Of a stretch of 64,000 nt of DNA, positions 27,309-36,658 are shown piece by piece. Made by a program: the position numbers and the translations under genes. The notes under the pieces are model-generated. The model saw only the letters and a list, made by a program, of their open reading frames with translations, did no database searches and was not told the DNA's origin. The DNA comes from Aeromonas dhakensis (GTDB lineage: Bacteria; Pseudomonadota; Gammaproteobacteria; Enterobacterales; Aeromonadaceae): contig NZ_CDBH01000049.1 in NCBI RefSeq assembly GCF_000820305.1, positions 1 to 64,000 on the forward strand, written 5' to 3'. Position 1 is the stretch's first letter, and the number at the start of each line of letters is the position of its first letter.

Positions 27309-28088
27309 ATGCCATTAACCGAACAGGCCCGCTGGTTCGTGCTGGGGGGCGATCACCTCGTCCTGCTGGATGACCAGGGGCGCATTCCACAAGGCCCCCG
27401 CGCCTGTCTGCCCAGCCACTTGCAGCATGCCGCCTTTGAGCGCTTTGACGAGTGGGACGGGCTGCCCTGCCTGCTGCTGGATCTGGGGGAAGAGGCAGAC
27501 CTCGCACCCCTGACCCCCCTGCGCCAGCTGATGGTGGCCGGGGATGAAGAGGGCTTTCGCCTGGCCGGCCGCGCCTGGCAACTCGCCACCTTTCGCCGTA
27601 CCCACCGTTTCTGCGGCGAGTGCGGCGCCCCCATGAGCCCGAAGGCGGGGGAGTGGGCGCAAGGGTGCCGCCATGGCCACCTGGTCTATCCACGCATCTC
27701 CCCCTGCATCATCGTGGCGGTGCGCAAGGGGCCCGCCATCTTGCTGGCGGCTCACCGCCGTCACTATCAAGCCGACGATCCCATGTATACGGTGCTGGCG
27801 GGTTTTGTGGAGGCGGGGGAGAACCTGGAGCAATGTGTGGCGCGGGAGGTGTTCGAGGAGAGCGGCATTCGGGTGACCAACGTGCGTTACGTGGCGAGCC
27901 AGCCCTGGCCGTTTCCCCACAGCTTGATGATGGGCTTCACCGCCGATTATGAGAGCGGCGAGATCCGGGTGCAGGACGAAGAGCTGGTGGCGGCCGATTT
28001 CTTCGAGGCCGACGGGCTGCCACGGCTGCCACCTCACGGCACCATAGCGCGGCGACTTATCGCGCTTTGCCTCGACGACCAGGCCTGA
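27309..28088 (+). CDS. nudC: NAD(H) pyrophosphatase / RNA decapping hydrolase
   Basis: A 259-residue Nudix enzyme. It has an N-terminal domain, a zinc ribbon (FCGECGAPM, then GCRHGH) and a Nudix box ([23 protein letters not shown]) followed by the NudC signature [11 protein letters not shown]. It splits NAD(H) to NMN(H) and AMP, and removes NAD caps from RNA. The second half of the zinc ribbon is odd: E. coli has CSHC, while this has CRHGH, so the fourth ligand would be His. The ATG before PLTEQ was chosen because it gives the usual length; the in-frame extension upstream is not conserved-looking. Confidence 0.93.
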   Translation: MPLTEQARWFVLGGDHLVLLDDQGRIPQGPRACLPSHLQHAAFERFDEWDGLPCLLLDLGEEADLAPLTPLRQLMVAGDEEGFRLAGRAWQLATFRRTHRFCGECGAPMSPKAGEWAQGCRHGHLVYPRISPCIIVAVRKGPAILLAAHRRHYQADDPMYTVLAGFVEAGENLEQCVAREVFEESGIRVTNVRYVASQPWPFPHSLMMGFTADYESGEIRVQDEELVAADFFEADGLPRLPPHGTIARRLIALCLDDQA

Positions 28089-28111
28089 GGGATGCAATGA
28101 AGGATGCAAAG

Positions 28112-28133
28112 AGGGGCGCTTGTTTGCGCCCCT
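28112..28133 (+). terminator. Hairpin between nudC and hemE
   Basis: AGGGGCGC, loop TTGTTT and GCGCCCCT form an 8-bp stem about 25 bp after nudC. The tail is not T-rich, so termination may be partial. Confidence 0.5.
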
Positions 28134-28243
28134 TCACATCTTTGCACTCCAACGGCGGCGGCAGGCGTTTGAGCCGCCCCCCGCCGCGCACAAAGTGGTA
28201 TCATATCCGCCATTTTATGCTGGATATGAACTCAGGAACTGGG

Positions 28244-29311
28244 ATGAAAGAGCTGAAGAACGATCGTTACCTGCGTGCCCTGCTGCGCCAGGAAGTGGAC
28301 ATGACCCCGGTATGGATGATGCGCCAGGCTGGCCGCTATCTGCCGGAATACAAGGCCACGCGCGCCCAGGCGGGGGACTTCATGTCCCTGTGCCGCAACG
28401 CCGAGCTGGCTTGTGAGGTCACCCTGCAGCCACTGCGCCGCTATCCGCTCGATGCCGCTATCCTCTTCTCCGACATTCTCACCGTACCCGACGCCATGGG
28501 GCTGGGTCTCTATTTCGAGCAGGGTGAAGGCCCGCGCTTCGAGCGTCCGATCACCTCCATGGCCGACGTGCAGGCGCTGCCGGTGCCGGATCCGGAAGAC
28601 GAACTCGGCTACGTGATGAACGCGGTGCGTACCATCCGCCGTGAGCTCAAGGGCGAAGTGCCGCTCATCGGCTTTTCCGGCAGCCCCTGGACCCTGGCCA
28701 CCTACATGGTGGAGGGGGGCAGCTCCAAGGCGTTCACCAAGATCAAGCAGATGATGTATGCCGAGCCGCAGACCCTGCACCTGCTGCTCGACAAGCTGGC
28801 CGACAGCGTGATTGCCTATCTCAACGCCCAGATCAAGGCGGGTGCCCAGGCAGTCATGGTGTTTGACACCTGGGGCGGCGTGCTCACCCCGCGCGATTAC
28901 CGCGACTTCTCCCTGCAATACATGCACAAGATTGTCGACGGCCTCATCCGCGAGCACGACGGTCGCCGCGTGCCGGTCACCCTGTTCACCAAGAACGGTG
29001 GTCAGTGGCTGGAGCAGATCGCCGCCACCGGTTGTGATGCGCTGGGTCTGGACTGGACCACCGACATCGCCGACGCCAAGCGCCGGGTCGGCGACAAGGT
29101 GGCGCTGCAGGGCAACATGGACCCCTCCATGCTCTACGCCAGCCCGGTCCGCATCCGTGAAGAGGTCGCCTCCATCCTGGCCGGTTTCGGTCACGGCAAT
29201 GGCCATGTCTTCAACCTGGGTCACGGCATCCATCAGGATGTGAACCCGGAGCATGCCGGCGTGTTCGTCAACGCGGTACACGAGCTGTCCGCCCAGTACC
29301 ACGGCCGCTGA
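28244..29311 (+). CDS. hemE: Uroporphyrinogen decarboxylase
   Basis: A 355-residue cytoplasmic enzyme that converts uroporphyrinogen III to coproporphyrinogen III in heme synthesis. Diagnostic motifs are [15 protein letters not shown] (signature 1, about 21-35), [14 protein letters not shown] with the catalytic Asp, and [17 protein letters not shown] (signature 2). The C-terminus has [17 protein letters not shown]. The ATG before KELKNDRYL gives the family length and has AGGA just upstream. It stands alone between nudC and a ROK kinase. Confidence 0.97.
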   Translation: MKELKNDRYLRALLRQEVDMTPVWMMRQAGRYLPEYKATRAQAGDFMSLCRNAELACEVTLQPLRRYPLDAAILFSDILTVPDAMGLGLYFEQGEGPRFERPITSMADVQALPVPDPEDELGYVMNAVRTIRRELKGEVPLIGFSGSPWTLATYMVEGGSSKAFTKIKQMMYAEPQTLHLLLDKLADSVIAYLNAQIKAGAQAVMVFDTWGGVLTPRDYRDFSLQYMHKIVDGLIREHDGRRVPVTLFTKNGGQWLEQIAATGCDALGLDWTTDIADAKRRVGDKVALQGNMDPSMLYASPVRIREEVASILAGFGHGNGHVFNLGHGIHQDVNPEHAGVFVNAVHELSAQYHGR

Positions 29312-29334
29312 GCGCCGCCGACAACACAATGAAC

Positions 29335-29358
29335 AACGGGGCCTGCGGGCCCCGTTTT
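29335..29358 (+). terminator. Terminator after hemE
   Basis: AACGGGGCC, loop TGC, then the complementary arm and TTTT lie about 25 bp after the stop. Confidence 0.85.
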
Positions 29359-29490
29359 GCTGCCTGCGGCGGGGGCTGCATCCTGACCGCCGCTCGGGTT
29401 ACACTGCAACCCGGTAGAGGGCGGTCGACTTCAGGCGGGCACGGCAGTGCACCCCGGAGCTGGCGCCCTGCGGTCATGGCTGGAGGCAGG

Positions 29491-30420
29491 ATGAGCAACA
29501 GGTTGTTGGATTGGGGTATCGACCTTGGCGGTACCAAGTGCGAGTGCGTGGTACTGGAAGGGGACGAGGTGTTGCTGCGCCATCGCATTCCCACCGAGCG
29601 TGCCGGCGGTTATGACCACATGATCGGCCAGATCGCCAAGCTGGTGGCAGAGTGCGCCGACAAGCTCGGCCAGCGGCCGACCCTCATCGGCATGGGGACT
29701 CCGGGGGCGCGGGATCCGCAAACCGGCCTGATGAAGAACTGCAACACCACCGAGCTCAACGGCAGGCCGTTCAAGGAAGATCTGGAACGCCGGCTCGGCG
29801 TGCCCGTGCTGATCGCCAACGATGCCAACTGCTTCGCGCTGGCGGAAACCCATCTGGGGGCGGTGCGCCAGCACCACCCCTCTGCACGCGTGGTATTCGG
29901 CATCATCATGGGCACCGGGGTCGGCTCCGGCATCGTCATCAACGGCCGCATCCTCAACGGTCATCACGGCATCGCCGGCGAGTGGGGCCACAACGTGCTC
30001 TCCCCCGACGGCCCCGAGTGCTACTGCGGCAAGCGCGGCTGCGTCGAGACCTTCATCAGCGGCCCGGCGCTGGAGGCCTGGTACGAAGCCAAGGCCAAGC
30101 GCCGCCTCCCGCTGGCCAAGATCGCGGCGGCGACGGCTCACGACCACGTGGCCAAGCTCACCATCGACCGGCTGCATCTGCTGTTTGGCCAGGCGCTGGC
30201 CAACGTGGTCAACATCCTGGATCCGGATGTGATCGTCATCGGCGGCGGGGTCGGCAACGTTCAGAGCCTCTATCGCGCCGGACGGGAGACTATTTTGCCC
30301 TTCCTCTTTAATCCCCGCTTCGCCACCCCCATTATTGCTCCAGCCCTGGGGGACAGCGCCGGGGTATTCGGGGCGGCATTGCTGGCCCGCGGTGAATTTC
30401 AGGATGCCCTGCTGTCGTGA
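29491..30420 (+). CDS. ROK family sugar kinase (fructokinase / N-acetylglucosamine kinase type)
   Basis: A 309-residue kinase. The ATP loop is DLGGTKCECVV (about 9-19), and the sugar-binding/catalytic Asp is in NDANCFALAE. A zinc-binding ROK motif follows, GEWGHNVLS ... CYCGKRGCVETFISG, with the conserved His and three Cys. The C-terminal adenosine motif is DPDVIVIGGGVGN. Substrates in this family include fructose, mannose and N-acetylglucosamine; sequence alone does not decide between them. The start ATG has a GGAGG site. It precedes epd by 49 bp in the same direction. Confidence 0.88.
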   Translation: MSNRLLDWGIDLGGTKCECVVLEGDEVLLRHRIPTERAGGYDHMIGQIAKLVAECADKLGQRPTLIGMGTPGARDPQTGLMKNCNTTELNGRPFKEDLERRLGVPVLIANDANCFALAETHLGAVRQHHPSARVVFGIIMGTGVGSGIVINGRILNGHHGIAGEWGHNVLSPDGPECYCGKRGCVETFISGPALEAWYEAKAKRRLPLAKIAAATAHDHVAKLTIDRLHLLFGQALANVVNILDPDVIVIGGGVGNVQSLYRAGRETILPFLFNPRFATPIIAPALGDSAGVFGAALLARGEFQDALLS

Positions 30421-30469
30421 GTCAGCCATCCGCTTGTCCCTTTGTCCATGCTGAGGACCCGGAATTTTC

Positions 30470-31480
30470 ATGATCAAGATTGCCATCAACGGGTACGGGC
30501 GGATCGGCCGCAACGTGCTGCGGGCCCTCTACGAGAGTGGCCGCGACAAGAACATCAAGATAGTGGCCATCAACGAGTTGGCTGCCCCCGAAGCCATGGT
30601 ACACCTGACCCGCTTCGATACCAGTCACGGTCGCTTCCACCATCCGGTGCAGCTGGCCGGCAACAGCATGCTGGTGGGGGAGGATCTCATCTCCCTGTTT
30701 GCCGAGCGGGATCCGTCGCGCTTGCCGTGGCGGGCGCTGGGGGTGGACGTGGTGCTGGACTGTACCGGGGTGTTCGGCTCGCGGGCCGATGCCGAGCTGC
30801 ATCTGGCGGCGGGGGCGGGCAAGGTGTTGTTCTCCCATCCGGCCGAGGCGGATGTGGACGCCACCATCGTCTACGGGGTCAACCATCAGGTGTTGACCGG
30901 GCGCGAGCGGATCGTCTCGAACGCCTCCTGCACCACCAACTGCGTGGTCCCCGTCATAGAAACATTGCATCGAGAATTCGAGATAAATTGTGGTACTATT
31001 ACGACAATTCATTCGGCCATGCATGATCAGCAAGTCATCGATGCCTACCACAGCGACTTGCGCCGAACCCGCGCCGCCAGCCAGTCCATCATCCCGGTGG
31101 ATACCAAGCTGGCCAAGGGGTTGGAGCGGATCCTCCCCCACTTCGCCGGCAAGTTCGAGGCGATCGCGGTACGGGTACCGACCATCAATGTAACGGCAAT
31201 GGATCTCAGTATTACTGTTCGTAAAAAAGTGACGGTTACTGACGTAAATCAAGCCCTGCAACGGGCATCCAGAGGTACATTAAGCGGTATTCTGGATTAC
31301 ACGGAAGAGCCGCTGGTCTCCGTAGACTTTAATCATGATGCTCACTCCTGCATCATTGATGGTACCCAGACCCGGGTTAGCGATGCCAACCTCGTCAAGA
31401 TGTTGATGTGGTGTGATAACGAATGGGGCTTCGCCAACCGCATGCTGGATACCACCCGGGCCATGATGGCCGCAGGCTGA
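30470..31480 (+). CDS. epd: D-erythrose-4-phosphate dehydrogenase
   Basis: A 336-residue member of the GAPDH family. It has [17 protein letters not shown] at the NAD site and catalytic Cys154 in SNASCTTNC. The replacements [21 protein letters not shown] and [17 protein letters not shown] match Epd rather than GapA. It makes 4-phosphoerythronate for pyridoxal phosphate synthesis; pdxJ lies elsewhere in this window. The epd-pgk-fba order is the usual gammaproteobacterial cluster. The stretch from about 30955 to 31035 is distinctly AT-rich for this gene (22 G or C in the 60 bases 30961-31020), possibly hiding the pgk promoter. Confidence 0.95.
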   Translation: MIKIAINGYGRIGRNVLRALYESGRDKNIKIVAINELAAPEAMVHLTRFDTSHGRFHHPVQLAGNSMLVGEDLISLFAERDPSRLPWRALGVDVVLDCTGVFGSRADAELHLAAGAGKVLFSHPAEADVDATIVYGVNHQVLTGRERIVSNASCTTNCVVPVIETLHREFEINCGTITTIHSAMHDQQVIDAYHSDLRRTRAASQSIIPVDTKLAKGLERILPHFAGKFEAIAVRVPTINVTAMDLSITVRKKVTVTDVNQALQRASRGTLSGILDYTEEPLVSVDFNHDAHSCIIDGTQTRVSDANLVKMLMWCDNEWGFANRMLDTTRAMMAAG

Positions 31481-31542
31481 GAGCCTGCACCGGGCGCAAG
31501 GTTACTGTTTTTAACATTACCTGAAAATATAGAGGACTGAAT

Positions 31543-32706
31543 ATGTCTGTTATCAAGATGACTGACCTGGATCTGGCGGGCAAACGCGTTCTGATCCGTG
31601 CTGACCTGAACGTGCCGGTAAAAGACGGCAAGGTCACCTCCGATGCACGTATCGTTGCGACTCTGCCGACCATCAAGCTGGCTCTGGAAAAGGGCGCCAA
31701 GCTGATGATCACCTCCCACCTGGGTCGTCCGACCGAGGGTGAATACAACGAAGAATTCTCCCTGGCTCCGGTTGTCAACTATCTGAAAGACGCACTGTCC
31801 TGCCCGGTTCGTCTGGCCAAAGACTACCTGGATGGCGTAGAAGTCGCCGCCGGTGAGCTGGTTGTGCTGGAAAACTGCCGCTTCAACAAAGGCGAGAAGA
31901 AGAACACCGAAGAGCTGGCCAAAAAATACGCCGCCCTGTGTGACGTCTTTGTAATGGATGCGTTCGGTACTGCTCACCGTGCCGAAGGTTCCACCTACGG
32001 TGTGGCACAGTTCGCACCGGTTGCCTGTGCCGGCCCGCTGCTGGCTGGTGAACTGGAAGCCCTGGGCAAAGCCATGCTGAAGCCCGAGCGCCCGATGGTT
32101 GCCATCGTTGGCGGCTCCAAGGTCTCCACCAAGCTGACCGTACTGGAATCCCTTTCCAAGATCGCTGACCAGCTGGTGGTCGGTGGTGGCATCGCCAACA
32201 CCTTCATCGCTGCTGCCGGTCACAACGTCGGCAAGTCCCTGTGCGAGCACGACCTGATCGACACCGCCAAGAAGCTGGCTGCCGAAACCAACATCCCGGT
32301 GACCACCGACGTGGTTGTGGGTGCCGAGTTCTCCGAGTCCACCCCGGCCACCATCAAGTCCGTTGCTGACGTGACCGACGGCGACATGATCTTCGACATC
32401 GGCCCTGACTCTGCCAAGGCCCTGGCCGACATCATCATGAATGCCAAGACCATCCTGTGGAACGGCCCGGTCGGCGTGTTCGAGTTCGACCAGTTCGCTG
32501 AAGGCACCAAGGTGATCGCCGAAGCCATCGCTGCTTCTCCGGCCTTCTCCATCGCTGGCGGTGGTGACACCCTGGCTGCCATCGACAAGTTCGGCATCGC
32601 CGACAAGGTCTCCTACATCTCCACCGGCGGCGGCGCCTTCCTGGAGTTCGTGGAAGGCAAGGTACTGCCGGCTGTTGCGATTCTGGAACAGCGCGCCAAA
32701 GCCTAA
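31543..32706 (+). CDS. pgk: Phosphoglycerate kinase
   Basis: A 387-residue glycolytic enzyme. It has the substrate motif [18 protein letters not shown] near the N-terminus, [24 protein letters not shown] and the nucleotide loop [12 protein letters not shown] with the C-terminal TGGGAFLEF. The codon use is strongly biased (CTG, GGT, AAG, GTT/ACC), as in highly expressed genes, and the GC content is lower than in neighbours. The start has GAGGA 9 nt upstream. It is 62 bp after epd and 115 bp before fbaA. Confidence 0.98.
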   Translation: MSVIKMTDLDLAGKRVLIRADLNVPVKDGKVTSDARIVATLPTIKLALEKGAKLMITSHLGRPTEGEYNEEFSLAPVVNYLKDALSCPVRLAKDYLDGVEVAAGELVVLENCRFNKGEKKNTEELAKKYAALCDVFVMDAFGTAHRAEGSTYGVAQFAPVACAGPLLAGELEALGKAMLKPERPMVAIVGGSKVSTKLTVLESLSKIADQLVVGGGIANTFIAAAGHNVGKSLCEHDLIDTAKKLAAETNIPVTTDVVVGAEFSESTPATIKSVADVTDGDMIFDIGPDSAKALADIIMNAKTILWNGPVGVFEFDQFAEGTKVIAEAIAASPAFSIAGGGDTLAAIDKFGIADKVSYISTGGGAFLEFVEGKVLPAVAILEQRAKA

Positions 32707-32713
32707 TTGACCC

Positions 32714-32744
32714 GAGACGGGGGGCAAAAGCCTCCCGTTTCGTT
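32714..32744 (+). terminator. Hairpin between pgk and fbaA
   Basis: GAGACGGGGGG and CCTCCCGTTTC form an 11-bp stem with G-T pairs around CAAAAG, followed by GTTTATC. It probably reduces read-through, or processes the transcript, between pgk and fbaA. Confidence 0.6.
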
Positions 32745-32821
32745 TATCATGTGGCCGCTGTGCCGGTTCATGATGAACCCCCCATTTTTTATTAACGGCA
32801 TACGAGACAGGACGATTAAAC

Positions 32822-33901
32822 ATGTCTAAGAAAATTTTCGACTTCGTAAAACCGGGCGTGATCACTGGTGATGACGTTCAGAAAGTGTTCGCCATCGCGA
32901 AAGAGAACGGCTTCGCTCTGCCGGCAGTCAACTGCGTCGGTACCGACTCCGTGAACGCCGTGCTGGAAGCTGCCGCCAAGGTGAAAGCGCCGGTTATCGT
33001 TCAGTTCTCCAACGGTGGTGCTGCATTCACCGCTGGTAAGGGTCTGAAGCTGGAAGGTCAGCAGGCTGCCATCATCGGTGCCATCTCCGGTGCCAAGCAC
33101 GTTCACGCCGTTGCCGAAGCTTACGGTGTACCTGTGATCCTGCACACCGACCACGCTGCCAAGAAGCTGCTGCCGTGGATCGACGGTCTGCTGGAAGCGG
33201 GCGAGAAGCACTTCGCTGAAACCGGCAAGCCGCTGTTCTCCTCCCACATGCTGGATCTGTCCGAAGAGTCTCTGGAAGAGAACATCGACATCTGCTGCGA
33301 GTACCTGACCCGCATGGCCAAGATGAACATGACTCTGGAACTGGAACTGGGTTGCACCGGCGGCGAAGAAGACGGCGTCGACAACAGCCACATGGATCAG
33401 TCCGCTCTGTACACCCAGCCGGAAGACGTGGCCTACGCCTACGAGCGTCTGTCCAAGATCAGCCCGCGTTTCACCATCGCTGCCTCCTTCGGCAACGTGC
33501 ACGGTGTCTACAAGCCGGGTAACGTCAAGCTGACCCCGTCCATCCTGGACGCTTCCCAGAAGTACGTGTCCGAGAAGTTCGGCATCCCGGCCAAGTCTCT
33601 GGACTTCGTATTCCACGGTGGCTCAGGTTCCACTCTGGAAGAGATCCGCGAGTCTATCTCCTACGGCGTAGTGAAGATGAACATCGACACCGACACCCAG
33701 TGGGCGACCTGGGAAGGCATCCTGGACTTCTACAAGACCAACGAAGCCTACCTGCAAGGTCAGCTGGGCAACCCGGAAGGCGCCGACAAGCCGAACAAGA
33801 AGTTCTACGATCCGCGCGTATGGCTGCGTGCCGGTCAGACTTCCATGATCAAGCGTCTGGAACAGGCTTTCTCCGACCTGAACGCCATCAACGTACTGTA
33901 A
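32822..33901 (+). CDS. fbaA: Class II fructose-bisphosphate aldolase
   Basis: A 359-residue zinc-dependent aldolase of the FbaA type. It has VILHTDHAAKKLLPW (catalytic Asp and zinc His), the ELELGCTGGEEDGVDNS loop, ASFGNVHGVYKPGN with a zinc His, and FVFHGGSGSTLEEIRE. It cleaves fructose 1,6-bisphosphate. The codon bias signals high expression. The start has an ACAGGA site. It ends the glycolytic cluster and has a strong terminator. Confidence 0.98.
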   Translation: MSKKIFDFVKPGVITGDDVQKVFAIAKENGFALPAVNCVGTDSVNAVLEAAAKVKAPVIVQFSNGGAAFTAGKGLKLEGQQAAIIGAISGAKHVHAVAEAYGVPVILHTDHAAKKLLPWIDGLLEAGEKHFAETGKPLFSSHMLDLSEESLEENIDICCEYLTRMAKMNMTLELELGCTGGEEDGVDNSHMDQSALYTQPEDVAYAYERLSKISPRFTIAASFGNVHGVYKPGNVKLTPSILDASQKYVSEKFGIPAKSLDFVFHGGSGSTLEEIRESISYGVVKMNIDTDTQWATWEGILDFYKTNEAYLQGQLGNPEGADKPNKKFYDPRVWLRAGQTSMIKRLEQAFSDLNAINVL

Positions 33902-33926
33902 TTCGTTACAGCACCTTGATTGCATG

Positions 33927-33956
33927 AAAAGGCGTCCTTTGGGGCGCCTTTTGCAT
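33927..33956 (+). terminator. Terminator after fbaA
   Basis: AAAAGGCG and CGCCTTTT form an 8-bp outer stem around TCCTTTGGGG, which extends it by a few pairs. The T run lies within the right arm. Confidence 0.8.
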
Positions 33957-34051
33957 TTCTGTGATCCCGGCGGGCTGGATTGGCGGCGGGGGCCTGCGTA
34001 TTATCGATGACAGGCCGTTTATTTTAGTAAACGCAACGGGACCAGGGCAGG

Positions 34052-35362
34052 ATGCTGAACATGCAGGGAAAGCACAACACACATCAGGAACACGTGGCCT
34101 CCTATTACGCGGCCACCCGCAATGACAATCAGCAGTGGCCAGAGCTCAGCGGGGAGTGCAATGCCGAGGTCTGCATCATCGGCGGCGGCTTCACCGGTCT
34201 CAATACCGCCATCAATCTGGCCGAGGCTGGCTACAAGGTGGTGCTGCTGGAAGCCAACCGTATCGGCTGGGGCGCCTCCGGGCGCAACGGTGGTCAGCTC
34301 ATTCGCGGTATCGGTCACGACACCAGCCAGTTCGCCCGCTGGATTGGTGAAGAGGGTGTGCGCGAGCTGGATCTGATGGGGCTGGCGGCGGTCGAGCTGG
34401 TGCGCGAGCGAGTCGAGCGCTTCAACATCGATTGTGACCTGCGCTGGGGTTACTGCGATCTGGCCACCCGCCAGCGCCATCTGGCCGGGTTTGCAGAGGA
34501 GGCGGCGCACCTGGCGAGCCTCGGCTACCGGCACGAGCTGAAACTGGTGGCGCGCGAAGATATGCATAGCGTGGTGGGATCGGATCGCTACATCGGCGGC
34601 ATGATCGACATGGGCTCCGGCCACCTGCACCCTCTCAATCTGGCGCTGGGTGAGGCGCGAGCGGCGGCCAGCCTGGGAGTGGCGTTGTTTGAGCAATCCA
34701 GGGTGGTGCACATCGACTATGGCGAGCGGCTGCAGGTCACCACGGCCCATGGCCGGGTCAGCGCCGACTACCTGGTGATCGGCTGCAACGCCTATCTCAA
34801 TGACCTCAACCCCGAGCTGGGGGGCAAGGTGCTGCCGGCGGGCTCCTACATCCTCGCCACCGAGGTGCTGGAGAAACGGCTGCGCCAGCGCCTGCTGCCG
34901 CAAAACATGGCGGTGTGCGATCAGAACGTGGCGCTCGACTACTACCGCCTCTCCGCCGACGGCCGCCTGCTGTTTGGCGGAGCCTGCAACTACTCGGGAC
35001 GGGATCCTCGCGACATCAAAACCTTTATGCTGCCCAAGCTGCTGCGGGTGTTTCCCGAGCTGGCGGAGACCGCCATCGAGTTCCAGTGGGGCGGCATGAT
35101 AGGCATAGGGGCCAACCGGCTGCCCCAGATCGGCCGCCTGGCGGATCATCCCAACGTCTTCTATGCCCAGGCCTATTCCGGCCACGGCCTCAACGCTACC
35201 CATATGGCGGGCAAGCTGGTAGCGGAGGCGATCAGGGGGGAGAGCCGGGGGCTGGATCTGTTTGGCCGCGTGCCGCACATGACCTTCCCCGGCGGCCCAG
35301 CGCTGCGTTCGCCCTTGCTGGCGCTCGGCATGCTCTGGTATCGCTTCAAGGATCTGTTCTAA
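34052..35362 (+). CDS. FAD-dependent oxidoreductase, gamma-glutamylputrescine oxidase (PuuB/OrdL) type
   Basis: A 436-residue flavoenzyme of the DAO family. The dinucleotide motif VCIIGGGFTGLNTAINLAEAG (about 40-60) is followed by GWGASGRNGGQLIRG. The C-terminal motif GRLADHPNVFYAQAYSGHGLNATHMAGKLVAEA binds FAD. The closest type I recognise is PuuB/OrdL, which oxidises gamma-glutamylputrescine or similar amines. No other puu gene is nearby, so the substrate is open. The first ATG is used; the ATG three codons in, at 34061, has a better-spaced AGGA. Confidence 0.85.
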   Translation: MLNMQGKHNTHQEHVASYYAATRNDNQQWPELSGECNAEVCIIGGGFTGLNTAINLAEAGYKVVLLEANRIGWGASGRNGGQLIRGIGHDTSQFARWIGEEGVRELDLMGLAAVELVRERVERFNIDCDLRWGYCDLATRQRHLAGFAEEAAHLASLGYRHELKLVAREDMHSVVGSDRYIGGMIDMGSGHLHPLNLALGEARAAASLGVALFEQSRVVHIDYGERLQVTTAHGRVSADYLVIGCNAYLNDLNPELGGKVLPAGSYILATEVLEKRLRQRLLPQNMAVCDQNVALDYYRLSADGRLLFGGACNYSGRDPRDIKTFMLPKLLRVFPELAETAIEFQWGGMIGIGANRLPQIGRLADHPNVFYAQAYSGHGLNATHMAGKLVAEAIRGESRGLDLFGRVPHMTFPGGPALRSPLLALGMLWYRFKDLF

Positions 35363-35550
35363 GCGAGTCAGGGCTTGCCACGGCTCGGCAAGCGGTTGCC
35401 ACCCCGTTTGCCGGCCAGCCGGATTTATCCTGCCGTTGCCTCGCTTTATAGTCGGAGTTGTCAAAAATCCATCATGCGCCAATTTCTTGTGCTGATCAGA
35501 GGAACACACCGGATTGGCGCGGGGTTTGCCATCTGTGAACGGGGTTCGAG

Positions 35551-35570
35551 CCGCTGAGGATCAGCGGCGG
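35551..35570. repeat. Small hairpin before the poly-C gene
   Basis: GCCGCTGA and TCAGCGGC are perfect 8-bp arms with a 3-nt loop, 22 bp before the next start codon. There is no T tail, so it is more likely a 5'-leader structure than a terminator. The rest of the 230-bp gap 35363-35592 shows nothing convincing. Confidence 0.5.
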
Positions 35571-35592
35571 CCCTGCTCAGGAGATCAGGACA

Positions 35593-36132
35593 ATGACAAC
35601 AAACATAACAGCCGCGGGAAGCGTCGGCTCGCTGGCGCAACTGTTGGCAACGCGCAGCGACGAACGGCAGGAGAGACCAGAGATGCCGCCCCCGCCCCCC
35701 CCCGGTGCGAGCAACAAGATGGAGCAGGATCTCAAGTCGGTGCTGGCCGAGCTGGGCCTGTCGGGCAAGAGCGAGGAAGAGAGCGGTGAGAGTACCGAGA
35801 GTACCGCCGCCAGCGGTGGTTCACTCGATTCCTTCATGGCGAGCCTGATGGATGCCCTGCACGCTCAGCAGGAGGGGAGCAAGGCCATCGCCACTGGCAG
35901 CAGTGACAATCCCATGAAGCTGGATCTGCAGAGCCTGCTGGGTCAGCTGGATGGGGAAGGGGAGCCTGGCAGCGAGGTGAGCGCCCTGCAGAGTCAATTC
36001 TCCAGCCTGCTGGAGAGCAGCGGCAACGGCGGTAGCGGGGTGACTCTGAAGGATCTGTTGTCGGCCTTTGCCAGCAAGATCCCGAGCGACGCGCCCGACC
36101 GGAAGGGTTATATGGTGGATACCCAGGCCTGA
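35593..36132 (+). CDS. Hypothetical protein with poly-proline tract encoded by a C9 run
   Basis: A 179-residue, acidic, Ser/Gly/Gln-rich protein that I do not recognise. It has no signal peptide or membrane helix. Residues about 31-37 are a proline run (MPPPPPPG). Two predicted amphipathic stretches (MEQDLKSVLAELGLSGK and LDLQSLLGQLDGEGE) share an LxSxLxxLxG pattern. The proline codons include nine consecutive C at 35695-35703, a possible slippage site. The start has AGGAG 9 nt upstream and the reading frame is otherwise normal, so it looks like a real gene. Confidence 0.75.
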   Translation: MTTNITAAGSVGSLAQLLATRSDERQERPEMPPPPPPGASNKMEQDLKSVLAELGLSGKSEEESGESTESTAASGGSLDSFMASLMDALHAQQEGSKAIATGSSDNPMKLDLQSLLGQLDGEGEPGSEVSALQSQFSSLLESSGNGGSGVTLKDLLSAFASKIPSDAPDRKGYMVDTQA

Positions 36133-36162
36133 GTCGGCCCGGGTTGCCTGGCCGGGGCCGCG

Positions 36163-36576
36163 TCAGTGAGCGGGCTCGGCCAGACGCCAGCCCTGCTCGG
36201 TCTTCATCATCCACACCTCGGCCTGCTGGGGCAGCACCTGGCCCGCCTCGAACTCGCCGTACTTGCGCTCCAGCTCCATCAGCCCCATCTCCTGCTGGAA
36301 GGGGCCGACCCTGTCATAGACCAGATCCTCGTCCTGCAGTACCTGCAACTGCTCCAGTCCCCGCTTGAAGTGGAGCTGGTAGCTCACCTTGACCAGATAG
36401 ACCCCCTCCATGCGCTCTTCCTTGTCCAGGATGGCGAAGTCGCTGATCTCGAACAGATTGGCGTCGGTGTCTGCCTGCAACTTGGCGGTGACCTGGGTCC
36501 GGATTGCCTCTTCACCTGGACCTGCGTAACAGCCATAGAGCCAGAGGGCCAGCAGGGGGATGAACCACTTTTTCAT
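36163..36576 (-). CDS. Hypothetical lipoprotein
   Basis: A 137-residue protein with a lipoprotein signal: MKKWFIPLLALWLYGCYAGP, lipobox LYGC, Cys at about 16. The mature part is mixed alpha/beta, with a repeated ELxxGQ-like acidic C-terminus, and resembles no family I can name. It may fold like the small NTF2 or DUF4878 periplasmic proteins, but this is only an impression. The start is the ATG before KKWF, with GGAG 5 nt upstream. The gene is convergent with the poly-C gene, 30 bp apart. Confidence 0.75.
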   Translation of the reverse strand: MKKWFIPLLALWLYGCYAGPGEEAIRTQVTAKLQADTDANLFEISDFAILDKEERMEGVYLVKVSYQLHFKRGLEQLQVLQDEDLVYDRVGPFQQEMGLMELERKYGEFEAGQVLPQQAEVWMMKTEQGWRLAEPAH

Positions 36577-36658
36577 CAAAACTCCGGACGAACGAGACGG
36601 GAAAGGGCAAATTTTGCCATGCTGCCGACCATATACAAGGGATTGCCAGAAAAATCAG

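Noticed and set aside
29329-29490. N-terminal extension of the ROK kinase
   Set aside because: The extra 54 residues include the hemE terminator. The internal ATG has a GGAGG site and matches the family start.
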